Shown: positions 43,975 to 55,127 of the stretch, piece by piece | Position numbering within the stretch: position 1 is the stretch's first letter | How the letters are laid out: every line of letters begins with the position of its first letter | NCBI GenBank assembly: GCA_012845835.1 | Contig: JABAKD010000001.1 | Location: forward strand, 19,524,890-19,588,889 | Direction: 5' to 3' | DNA: 64,000 nucleotides | Source: Undaria pinnatifida | Lineage: Eukaryota > Sar > Phaeophyceae > Laminariales > Alariaceae | The notes under the pieces: model-generated | Database searches by the model: none | The model's input: only the letters and a program-made list of their open reading frames with translations | Told to the model about the DNA's origin: nothing | Made by a program: the position numbers and the translations under genes

Positions 43975-46890
43975 ACCGTGGTCACCCATGGTCATACCAA
44001 TTGTCACCCATGGTCATACCAATTGTCATCCATTGCTATGCCACGCATGACCATGGCAATGCCATGGTTATGCCGTGTACTCCGGTCGTAATGCCTCGGT
44101 CATGCCATGGTCACCCATGGTCACCCATGACCATGTCGTGCATTGGCATGGCCATGCCATAGTCATGCCATGGTCATGACATGTTTGTTCATGGCAATGC
44201 AATGGAAACTACGTCGTCATCCAAGGCCATGCCGTGGTCCACCGTGGGCATGCCACGCACGACCATAGTCACGCCATGATCATCCATGCCCATGCCATGG
44301 TCAACCACAGCCATCCATGGCAACGCCACTACCGTCCATGGCAACTCCATGGTGATGCCGTGATCATCCATGGTCATAGCCATACAACGCACGACCATAG
44401 TCAAGCCATGGTCACCCATGGCAATTCTATGGTCAACCACGACCATCCATGGCAATGCCTTGATCATCCATCGCCATCCGTGGCAATGCCATCGTTATCC
44501 ATGGTCATGCCATTTCCATCCATGGTCCTGTCGCGCACGACCATGGCAATACCATGGCAAGCCATATACTGCCGTCGTCTTGCACGTCAATGCCATGGTC
44601 ATACATGGTAATGCCATGATCACCATGGCCATGCCACGCATGACCATGGTCCCGCCATAATCATCCATCATGGCCATGCCACGGTCATGTCATGGTCATG
44701 CCATGATCATCCTTGGCAATGCCGTGGTCGTCCATGCTCATTCATGGCGATCCATGGCCACGCCATGGTCTTCCATGCCGATGCCACGCATGACGATAGC
44801 AATGTCATGTACTGCGGTCGTCGTGCCTCGATCATGCAATGGTCACCCATAGTCGACCATGGCCATGACAAGGTCATGCCCCAGCCATGTCATGGTCATG
44901 ACATGGTCATTGGTGGTCAGCTATGACAATGCCATGATCATTTATGATTATTCATGGCTGTGCCATGGTCATCCATGATCATTCTATGGTCACCCATGGT
45001 CGACCATGGCTACTCATGATCATAGCAATGTCATGGCAATGCCATGTACTGACAGCGCCATGCATGGCAATGCCGTGATCGTCAATTATCGTGAACCGAT
45101 CACCCGTGGCCATGCTATCCAAGACCATAACCACGCTGTCAATGTCTGTTGCCATACCACGGTAAGGCCATGGTCATGACACGGTTATCCATGGTCATCC
45201 ATTGCAATGCCGTAGATGCCCATGGACATGCCATTTCCATCCATGGCCACACCAAGCATAACCGTGGCAATCCCATGTACTGCCGACGCGTGTTACGAAA
45301 GAAATGCACCAGGTGTTTTCTGAGGTTCCTCAATTGGGGAGCTTAAGATCTCTTTCCCGAGAACTTACTGGAAGAAAAATAAAAACGCTACCGGGTGAAA
45401 CATCCCATGGTCTAGGTTCGCGAAGAGGATCATGCAAGAAAAAACGGCCTGTTTCCGACGATTTGGGATTAAGGAGCCCCGGCATTCACAAAACATTTCA
45501 GACTGTAGGGGGTATATCTCTATCGTAGCATGCGTCTGCCATCATCGTCGTGCACGCTAATGCCGTGGTCATCCATAATTATGCAATGACCACACATGAA
45601 CCATGCCATGCATGACCATGGTCACACCAGTATCATCCATGGTCATGCCACCGTCATGTCATGACCATGTCATGGTCATGTCATGGTCATGTCATGGCCA
45701 TTCATGGCAAGGCCATAATCCGCCATGGTCATCCATGGCCATTGCATGGCCATTCATGGCAATGCCATGAACATCCATGGCCACGCCATGGTGATACCAT
45801 GGCAATGCCATAGTTACCCATGGTCACCCCTTGTCACCCCACGGACATCCATGATCATGCCACCCAAAAGCATGGTGACGCCATGGTAATAATATCGTCA
45901 CCCCATGGACGTGCCATGGCCATTCATGGCAATGCCGTGGTCGTCCAAGCTCATGCCCTAGTCAACCATGGTCATGCCACGCATGGTCACGCCATGATAT
46001 TCCATGACCACGCAGCGGTGACGCGATGGTCATGCCATAGTAATCCATCAATAGCAAGGCCACGGTCATCCAAGGCCATGGCATGGCCATGGATGGCAAT
46101 CCCATGTAATGCTGAAGTTTTCCAACGGTCATCCACGGCGAAGCCATGGTCATCCATGGCGAGGCCATGGTCATGCCATGGTCATGCCATGGATATCCAT
46201 AGCCGTTCATGGCAATGCCATAGTCATCCAAGGTCATGTCGTCGTCATTCATGGCCATTCCATGGTCATCCGTGGTCATCGATCACCATGACACGCATGA
46301 CCATGGCCATGCCATGGTCATCCACGGTGATACCATGGTCACCCACGATCATGTTATAGTCGTTAATGACAATGCCGTGGTCGTCGATGGCCACGCCGCG
46401 AATCACGGTCATCTTGCTACGGTCATCCATGGTCATCCATGGCAATGCCATGGCCATCCATAGCCTTGCCATGGTCATCTATGACCATGCGTCGCAACGC
46501 CATGACCATCTGTTGTCATTCCAGGATCATTCATGGCAATGCCATGGTCATCCATGGCCAACCAGGGCCATGACACCCATTGCCATGTTGAGCAATGGTC
46601 ATCCATGGCACCCATGCAATGCCATGGTCATCCATTGTTGTGCCACGCATGACCATGGGACTGTTATGGCAATGCCATGGCATTGCCAGGTAATGTTCTG
46701 GTCATCCATGGTCACACCGTGGCCATGCCATGGTCGTCCATGGTCATGCCACGGTCATGCCATGGTCATGCAATGGTCATGCAATGGTCATGCCATGGTC
46801 ATCCATGGCGATTCCACGCATGCTCATGGCGTGTATTGACATGGGAGACCATGGTCATCCGCGGTCACTCCATGGGCATGCGTTGTTATG
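43975..46890. repeat. CATGG satellite, 2.9 kb
   Basis: Degenerate tandem repeat built on CCATGGTCATG, CCATGGCAATG and CATCCATGG, with a basic step of about 9-12 bp. It is interrupted by repeat F at 45290-45540. Many CCATGG palindromes make the array partly self-complementary. His/Met/Val-rich frames on both strands result from the unit and are not called as genes. Confidence 0.95.
45290..45540 (+). repeat. Dispersed repeat F, copy 2, inside the CATGG satellite
   Basis: Shares GAGGTTCCTCAATTGGGGAG, TCATGCAAGAAAAAAC, TTTCCGACGATTTGGGATTA, AGGAGCCCCGGCATTCA and GTAGCATGCGTCTG with copy 1 at 27.7 kb. The satellite resumes directly after it. Confidence 0.75.
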
Positions 46891-47159
46891 CTGTTGAGAT
46901 ACGGCCTCGAAAGGCCTGCAATTATCCTATTGAGACCATTTTGATGGGCTTCGTATGGTAAGATTGGCGTTTTATATTCGAGATAGTCAGGAAATAGATC
47001 GGAGCCTCGAGCGTCCGATCTCAGAAGCCATCCGGGACTCTGGTGGAATCGAATAAAGCTACGTCTGTACGAAGGCTGAGGAAGTGAGTACTCTCCGAGG
47101 ACTTGATCAGTTGGCAGACTTGCAGGGGACACTCTGTGTCTCCTCACAACACCCTTACA

Positions 47160-50095
47160 ATCCCGTGTGAAAGAAGTCACTGCAGAGAACCTGCTCGCCG
47201 TATTGTGCGATCCTTCGAAAACCGTGGAGCAGCTTCTGGAAGGACTCTCGTGCGTTGCCCATTTGTTTATCATCCTCTACCGTGCTCGGCAGACTGGACT
47301 CATGACGGGAAAGCTCTACCGCGACACGCAGGCGACCATTCTCGGCATCTTCTACTGTGTGCTTCACGTTCAGCAGCACTACTCGGCAATGACAATTTTC
47401 CTCTGGCAGATCAGCACCAACGCGCTCTTCTTGCGGTGGTGCGCACTCTGACACACGCCAGGAACGTTGACGGGAAGGCACTCGGTGAATGTCTAGGTGC
47501 TGATGTCGCGTTAGAGGAAATCTACGCCAAGTACCCGGGCTGGGCTAAGAAGTGTCGTCGCTTAAATAATTCGATCAACCACGTGAACGTGAAGAGCTGA
47601 TCGGAAGGTGGACAGACCGGGAGTTGTGACGTGCGGGATGTGAACGTGGTCGAATGCTGGAATGAGGTGCGGATAACTGCAACTAGTGCTTTGCAGACAC
47701 ACGACGATTACAAAGACATGGCATTGGCCACTTTGGACCACCTCGAGGCCCAGAGCATCACCATGTTCTTCCCGTTCGGATAAGTAGCTTTCGTTTACGA
47801 TGTCCGTATGTCTCCCCATGGTCTGCGATTTTTTCCAGGTACGAGCTGCGCTGTGTCGGTAAGGACAGGTTCTGTGTCAAATATGGCTCTATATTACCAC
47901 CTGCAGGTTTGGTTCACGCAACAATGAACAAATCCGAATTGAGCCGGGCCCCTCCCACGTGCTCCTACTGTCGCATTTGCCTAGTTTTGCTTGAGAGAAA
48001 CGAAGGCGAAACCAGCCGAGATGTGTGATTATGTACTGAACGGTGCCACCTACTCCGTTGTTTACTAAACATTTCTTCGAAGGCCCGTAAAATGTATACC
48101 AGGTGTATGCTTTTGGGAGATGGCACCGGAGGCGGCAACGAGGAGGATGGCGACGAGGAGAACGACCTCCACAGTGGAGAGTCGCAAAGTATCCCGGTAA
48201 AAACGCTTTTTGCCTAACCTCGAGATGCTGGTGATGCGGAGACCTGAGATCTGAGAGACACTGGGCACAGAGGAGGGAGATTCAGGGGCGACCCCAGATT
48301 GTGTAATCAGCACGAAACAGCTGTGTGGTGGCTCCCTGGGCAAATACACAACAAGTATAGGATACCTGGAAGAAGTATTGTACATAGACTTGCACCAACG
48401 GACAACCATTCTTTTGGGAAATATCAACAAGGAAGAAACACCATATGAGACGGCACTCGGAGAGATATGGTTGAATGTTTTGAAGTCACATTTCAATGCG
48501 CACAACAATATTTTTTGCCTCGCCAAGACCCCAACAAAAACGCACAGCCTACAAACATGAATTCATTAAATTCGTCCCTGAAAAAATTACCGCAACCCAG
48601 TTAAACATGGCTTCTCGGTACGTGACCCATACCACAATACAAAAGGTTGATCTTGTCTTGGCCGCACATGTGTCCCAATGAGACTCTGCGGTATCGTTGG
48701 AGGCCAGTAGAGCGCCAATCTGTTTTCGAGTTACTTAATCTGCTTTTGTCTCATTCCTTTCTGAATAAATATTGATGCGTTGCAGGTGTTCAAAGCATCC
48801 CCGGTGAAATAGTTCTCCGTGTCTCACGCCGGGAAAGCCTCACGCGACCACCTCGCACGTATGTGAACACTCTCGACCCGAGACAGTGGGCAACTGGACG
48901 CAGGGAGCATTACCTTCGACGACTCGAGAAAAACGTTGCAGATCGGCTCTCCGTTTGCAACGCGTTTCAGACTTCGTGCAGACCGTCATCAACCGGTGAA
49001 GTACACCGTTGGCGTTCTAGTCGTAACTGAGCCACCAGCTGCAGGGCGCGAGGAGGCACACAGCCAGGGTGTAAATGGGCAGGTCACGAGGTTGGCTGCG
49101 GAAGGCAATGGTTCGACGTGTGAGTGGGAAAAGAAAAAGCTGCGCACGGCTAGTACGTACAGCTGTCCTTTTGCTCTGGCGATCGAGCTGGACCCGACAA
49201 TGGACTTGGACAGTATGACGTACGTGTTTAGCATGGAGTAATTGGCCACAACACTGACTGTGCTCCAAGACACAGTGCAAAGCGTTCAAGGATGGGCGGT
49301 TCCTGACGCACGCAAACCTCCACGCGGCAAGGTAGAGTATCTTCCTGTGCATGAGGACCCCACTTGCACGTCGGGCGGGTCTCTTGGGCAGAAGGAAGTT
49401 GTGGCAGCATCGGTCCATACAAAAGCAGAGTGTCCACGGTGCTCCTCAGAAATGGACCCGAACAACCTGCTGCAGCACATGGCGGGACACATCCTCCAGA
49501 GTGAGTTAAGCCTTGTCTGCCCATGAAGTGTGTTTGTGTGTATGTGTATGTGTAAGTTCACCTAACTATAGTGAAGTGTCTGCGGAAAATCACACGTAGC
49601 ACTATTGCCTAGGTAAGCGTAAGCTCTACCCGTCGCAGATGCGTTGCAGTCGTGAACATAGGACGTTGAATATTGAAAACCTAATCGACCAGGGTTCAAG
49701 CCATTTCTCTCGGTTCCATAAAGCGTGCTGCATGGTAGCAGCCGACATTTGTGTCCGTAGACGGTGCTGCTGCTCCCACAGGGTTTACAAAAGCGCGACA
49801 CGTGCGGCATTTGTGGTGGGGATAGCTGCAAGACGTGGGTTGTAGTACCAACTCCGGGCAAAGCTACATCTCAGATGCATTCGACCTGTCTACTCGCACG
49901 GAAGTTGGATTCGCGAACCTCTATCGTCGCTGCTGGTCTCAAAGCTGCGTCTAAAAGCACCATGCACCAACGTGCCCCTAAGATGCTTGTTTTGCAACCC
50001 TGAACGTTGGCGGCGGATCTACCGCATGTCCCACCACGTACGGGAGGAGCAAGTCGCTTCATTCTCTCTGAGGCGAACAGATCCCTAAACTGTGA
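47160..50095 (+). pseudogene. Decayed transposon-like gene, family unnamed
   Basis: Several fragments in one orientation suggest one broken gene. At 47167-47600 two frames join across a shift near 47410-47430. The first ends with an alpha-helical stretch (LYRDTQATILGIFYCVLHVQ). The second holds RTLTHARNVDGKALGE and YPGWAKKCRRL. About 48900-49526 carries an open region ending ECPRCSSEMDPNNLLQHMAG, a CxxC...HxxxH zinc-finger-like motif. About 49780-50090 contains CGICGGDSCKTW and, in a shifted frame, a PCTNVP / CLFC / WRRIY series. This order resembles large uncharacterised transposon-associated proteins I recall from fungi and oomycetes, whose family name I cannot give. Stops and shifts are frequent. 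The stretch 47600-48900 shows no recognisable coding sequence and may be intron or insertion. Confidence 0.4.
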
Positions 50096-50236
50096 GATTC
50101 AAAGCCAGTTCTGACGTAAGCGAGGCAGGAAAGTCGAAGGTGGCAGAAAAGCTGTCAAAGGATAAATGAGGGTCAGAGTCAGAGCCTCAGTCGTGGTAGC
50201 CCAGCGACGAAGTGGCAGACGGTGTGAACGGTCCAC

Positions 50237-50450
50237 GAAAGAGGAGGAGGAGGAGGAGGAGGTGGAGGAGGAGGAGGAGGAGGAGGAGGAGGAGGAAGAC
50301 GAGGAGGAGGAGAAGGACGAGGAGGAACACGAGGAGGAGATCCAACAGGAACGGGGGGGGGGTAGGAGGTGATCGAGGAGGAGGAGGAGGAGGAGATGAG
50401 GAGGGGTGGGGGGGTAGGAGGAGATCGAAGACGAGGAGGAGGAGGTAGCA
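50237..50450 (+). repeat. (GGA)n purine tract
   Basis: About 200 bp of GGA/GAG repeats with GAC and G-run interruptions. Long Glu-rich, Arg-rich, Ser-rich and Leu-rich frames across it are repeat artefacts. Confidence 0.95.
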
Positions 50451-50724
50451 GAGCAGGCGGAGCAAGAAGGGCAGGGGTAGGAGGAGGGGCATAAGGTGAA
50501 GCAGGAAGAGAAGCCGAACCCCAGCTTGAGGATGCGTTGACGTATCAAGAAAAGGCAGTTTGTCCATACTTAAGGAGGTGGTGCAGAGGGCGTGACCGTT
50601 GGGTGCTGCACATGTTGGGAGTCGCGCGTGATATTTGAAGACCACGCAAGCTGTTCGCTTGCCGTCGTTAGCGCACTGGGACTCTCTTGCGTTTATCAGC
50701 TTGCAAGACGCTTGAACATGTATC

Positions 50725-51263
50725 TGTTAGAAATGTAGTGGTGCCGGACCGATGACGGTCTTCAGAGGCTAACACAGAGTCGTGGCGAGACAAGCTCAAG
50801 CCTGACTGATGATGGTTTAGACGATGGCGGATCACTTCAAATGGGCTCTCGTTGGGCCAACAAAAACTTATGTCACTATGAACTGTCCAAGTCCAGATGC
50901 AGATGTGAAGAGTGAACTCGATGTGCAAGTACTCGTGTCTCTTCCTTTGTACTCTACCAAATTATCTCGTATGGTGGTATCCACTACATACGACACCCAG
51001 ATCAATCTTACGCACGTGACGTAGTAACACTTCGATCTTAGGCACGTGACCTAGTCAACGCTTTGATCTTACGCACGTGACTCATCAACGCGTTATCACT
51101 TGGTGGAACGAAGTACCATATATGTGCCCTCTTCCATACCAAAGAAAACAACTTATATCACATGGTTCGACAGCTTACCCAGTACTCTGCATACACATAT
51201 TTGACTATGTAATGAACATCTACCTATATACGATAGATTTCTCGTGAATCGTACTCTTTAACA
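50725..51263 (-). repeat. copia 3' LTR
   Basis: A 539-bp direct repeat of 56649-57187. It contains three direct repeats of GCACGTGAC in the U3-like part (about 51012, 51043, 51075). A short open frame crossing it on the plus strand also occurs in the other LTR and is not a gene. Confidence 0.95.
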
Positions 51264-51500
51264 CTCCTCCTTAGATGAAATTGCTATATCAAATATGTTA
51301 GGCCACAATCACCCTTGTAGCAGACTAGTTCAAACCGTAGGTTGGCAAAAATACCGTGTCAGAGTGTGTTATTTTTCTCTGCTCGGCTTTACTCTACTTT
51401 CCTTGTCTAAGGCGTTATTTGCAGAAACAAGATCGTGTTAGAGTGTGCTCCTATTTCTCCTCAGCCTGCGTATGCTATGCTTTAGATCTTCCCAAGATCA
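51264..51500 (-). other. Non-coding 3' region of copia element with purine tract
   Basis: On the coding strand AAGGAGGAG abuts the 3' LTR and fits a polypurine tract priming plus-strand DNA synthesis. Upstream of it are two similar AGAGTGTG..TATTT segments (about 51360 and 51438 on the plus strand). Confidence 0.6.
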
Positions 51501-51799
51501 TTTCACCGCCCCCCCCCGTTGGCCGGTAGGTTCTCTCTAGCGATATGGTGTAACTCAGCTCTCACATTCTCAAATAAACTCGATCTAGTTGTACTCCGTA
51601 CGCTGCACGACGAGCCACACGGAGCGGCAGGACCTTTTGCTCTACTCAAAAACTCAATTTCGTATAACCAAATTGCTCTCCTAAACAAACTGACGATTAA
51701 AATCCGTACCCTGAAATCAATGTATAACTATCCTCAATCTGAAAAAAGAAAAACGCATGAAATATTAATCAGAAATCCCGATGATAGCAAAAAGCCGTG

Positions 51800-52500
51800 T
51801 AGTCAAGCATCTTTGTCAAGACGTCTGCATGCTGATCATCCGACTCGACATGAGAAATAACAAACTCCCCCTCAAAAATAAGCTCCCGCAAAACGTGGTG
51901 TCGAACATTAATGTGCTTCGAGTTCGACGTGCACACTGGGTTTGCCCCAGGTTCTTCGCCCCCTCGTTATCCTCGAAAACCGTAATGCACGACGTACCAA
52001 ACCCCAAAAAAACAAAATTCCATACATACCGCTCCAAGTGACTTATCGGAGTAGTCTTCGACGCCTTGCAGTTGGCGATCTCCGCCGCTGCCTCTTCTCT
52101 GTAGTTTTCTTCAAAGAAAAGAAACCTGTCGTACGAGCGTGTTCGCCGTTCTTGTCCCGTTGCTATACTGTCGTCGGAAATATCCCCGGTGTGAACCTCC
52201 TCGCGTTTCTGGTTGTCGGACATGGTGTAGATGTTGATATAGTCATGTGTGATGATGACGTGTGGCTTCGTCCAAATGGCTCCTCCTGATCTCGATCCAT
52301 CTTGCTGTCGAATTCCTGTATCTGTTAAAAATAGGCACGTTGTCGTCACAACTTGGTATCCGTTCAGGTCGATCTTGGATAATTTCCCTTTTTTCTTTGT
52401 CGTTTCTTGACGTGTACTCAATGTCGTCTTCATTGTGGAATCTCTTCTTTTGGGTAGATCTTGAGTTGCTCGTTTCCTCCTTAGATCTCATTTCTTGTAG
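51800..52500 (-). pseudogene. Second copia RNase H fragment inside the element
   Basis: An open frame (52433 down to 51816) holds CITVFEDNEGAKNLG, a copia RNase H motif. After one frameshift it continues with KHINVRHH, LRELI and DQHADVLTKML-type sequence typical of the RNase H end. Its upstream part (REEVHTGDISDDS, RRTRSYDRF) looks like a polymerase linker, so the body of the reverse transcriptase is deleted. It lies downstream of the element's own RNase H in the same orientation. It is therefore a piece of a different copia element or an acquired segment. Confidence 0.65.
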
Positions 52501-52562
52501 TGTATGCCTCGATAAGGTTCAGTAGGTGCCAATGCGTGTTATTCCGTTTAGGAACTTAGTCC

Positions 52563-54742
52563 CTACGTCTGCCAGTTGTTTCTGTGTTGGATGGTGATTT
52601 TGCCGTCCTTGATTAGCTCCTTCAAGTAAAAGAAGCGCAGAGCGATGTGTTTCGTGCGAGAGCTGTAGGTGCTGTTTCCTGCTATGTGTAGGGCTCCGGT
52701 GTTATCGCCAAAGAGCGGTACACCTTCAAACAGCTTTCCAAATCCCAGCTCGGCCATCATGTTGGATAGGTACACCGCCTCCTTGCTTGCGTGTGCCATT
52801 GAGATGAGTTGCGCCTCAAGAGTCGATTGCGCCGTCACTTTCTGCAGCGCAGTCTTGAAGCTCAGTGGTCCTTCAGCCAGCATGAACAAGTAGCCGGAGG
52901 TTGACTTGCCGTTGTCAGGGTTGTTTCCCAGCTCGCATCGCAATACCCCGTCATTTACGAAACACCCTGTCTTGTACGTGATTGCCAGGCCCATATCTCC
53001 CTTTAGGTAGCGGAGAAGACGCTTTGCTGCTGTTATGTGTAGTTTGGGTGATTTGCTCAAGGCTCGGGCCAGTTGGTTGACGGCGTAGGTGATATCGTAG
53101 CGCGTGCATTGGCTCAGGTACATCAGAGACCCCGTGATGGCCTGGTAACGTTGGATGCCCGTAGAGTCTAGCAGCATCGTGTCCGGTTGCTTGAGGGATA
53201 ACTCCGGTCCTGCTCCCGTCGTGTGCACTGAGTTGCATTCTGCCATGCCAAATCGCGCCAGGACTGACTTGGCGAAATGCTCTTGGCTAATGGTCCGAGT
53301 CTTAGCCTCACTGTCTCTGGTGATTTGTATGCCTAGCACCATCGAGACGTCCCCCATGTTGGTCATGACGAATCGGTCCATCAGCTGGATGTTAGGGTCC
53401 TTCAGTAGCGGCGTGTTTCCTCCAAGAAGAAGGAGGTCGTCTACGTACATGGTCAGAACGCTGAGGTTGTCGTTTGAGCCGAAGAAGTAGACACATGGAT
53501 CAGACGCAGTCGTTGTGAACCTGATATCCCTCAGTGAATCGTCGATGGTGTTGAACCAGTTGCGAGGGCTTTGACGAAGTCCGTATAGGCTCTTCTTGAG
53601 TTACATCACGTTGGGACGTCCAGTTGTAACTTCAAGCGATTCGTAGCCTGGAGGAGTCTTCACATGCACCTCCTTCTGTACTTCGGCGTTTAGAAACGCC
53701 GTCTTTACATCAAGCTGGAATACTTTCCAGTCCTCGCCCGCAGCTAAGGCAAGTGCCATGCGAATGCTCTGGATACGGCATACTGGTGCATATGTGCAGC
53801 CACAGTCGATTCCCGGTACTTGTCCTCAGCCCTGAACCACAACTCTACCTTTCAGCGTGTGATCGGCTTTGACCTTGAAGACCCATTTGGTCCCGACCAC
53901 CTTTTGCTCCGGTGGTACTGAGTCTGGAAATACCAGGTCGAAGACTGCGTGTTTCTGGAGGCGGTCCATCTCCTTGTTTTTGTCTTCTCTCCACTTGTCC
54001 GTCTGTGGCGATTCCATCGCCTCCTTGAACGTGTTCGGGATCGTAATGACCTCCCCATCCGAACTGTGCTCATAGACTGGGTTTCCAGTATCTAGGGCGT
54101 AGTCAAGGTATACTTCCATCCTGTGCTCTTGTACCCCATCTGACCTGTGTTCTGTCTCACCTACCAGCGCGTGTTCCATCGTGCTTTCTTTCTCGTGCGC
54201 TACCTCTGCGTCACTTACCATTGGGCTAGTGAGCAATCCCATGTTACGCAGTTCTCGCTGCTGGTGAAGGTATACTCCTTTGCGTGAGACCGGAGTAACG
54301 GCACCATTTGCGCGTGTGCCCAACCATGTTGCGCCTCCAAGTTCGTGGTATGTCGGCCATGCTCCTGTCCGGATCGTTTCGAGCGTCTCGTCACTGCCGG
54401 CGCCTTCGGCGACCGGCTCCTCCTCGCCAGCTGATGTTGAGTGGTCCAAATTTTTACTCGTGAGCTTCGACACTTTCTTCAGGAGGCTGTCTATCTCTTC
54501 GCTGGACGTGATACAGATGTCTTGGGTGTTTTTGCCCAGCGAGCTGTCTTCGTGAGTACTGACGGCGTCGCCAGTGGTGTTGCCCCCTGTGGAATCAGCC
54601 AGTGTCGATGCTGGGGTCTCGATGAAGGTGACGTCGCGGCTCTCTGTCACTCGTGCCGTCTTGTTTATAAATATCTGGTATGCTGTGCTGTTCAAGCTGT
54701 ACCCACAGAGTACCCCTTGGCAGGTCTTGTCCTCGAGTTTGG

Positions 54743-54773
<31 letters not shown>

Positions 54774-55127
54774 TGCAAAGAAACGATTATGTCTCCCAGG
54801 TGCGACCAAGCCTGCATGTTCTACCGGGTGCTTGATGCCGTCCGTGTCGATGATTTTTCTCGAAATCGTACCGGTCGCTGTTCCCGGTAGAACGTGTCGC
54901 CCTGCGGTCAGTATCTTGTGGGGTTTCTCGAGTGGCTTGTAGTTTAGCAGCTTGTGCTTCAGACTCGGGTGAAGTTCATCATCAAAGTAGTGCCCGGATG
55001 TTCCACTATTCATCAGCATGGTCAAGGTTTTCGGAGCAAGTCTGGGTGTGTCAGCACTAGTCTCCCTTCTCTCGGTTGGTTGCGCAGTTTCCTGAAACTC
55101 TGCTGATGGGGTCCACCCAGCCGTCAC
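52563..55127 (-). pseudogene. copia pol: protease, RT, RNase H; integrase deleted
   Basis: The frame opens just before the gag stop, in a different phase. Near its start is MNSGTSGHYFDD, a copia protease active site with Asn where the catalytic Asp belongs. About 60 residues later the protein passes through a Leu run coded by CAG repeats (54742-54775) directly into CGYSLNSTAYQIF, which normally follows integrase. The whole integrase is thus absent. Reverse transcriptase follows: GTKWVFKVK, DVKTAFLNAEV, LKKSLYGLRQSPRNW, and MYVDDLLLLG (catalytic YVDD). Two in-frame stops, near 53823-53825 (TGA) and 53604-53606 (TAA), interrupt it. RNase H is partly degraded (STSGYLFM, FGDNTGALHIA, SRTKHIALR) and lacks expected acidic residues. 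Confidence 0.85.
54742..54775 (-). repeat. (CAG)n tract at the integrase deletion junction
   Basis: About 11 CAG/CAA units on the plus strand, read as a Leu run on the coding strand. It sits exactly where the protease-side and post-integrase sequences meet. Confidence 0.9.

Noticed and set aside
43981-46961. His/Met-rich open frames that look like metal-binding proteins
   Set aside because: They are direct translations of the CATGG satellite and occur on both strands in multiple frames.
50099-50645. Ser-rich, Leu-rich and Glu-rich frames
   Set aside because: They are artefacts of the GGA repeat.
50824-51024. 66-codon frame also present at 56748-56948
   Set aside because: It lies within both LTRs on the antisense strand and is explained by LTR identity.
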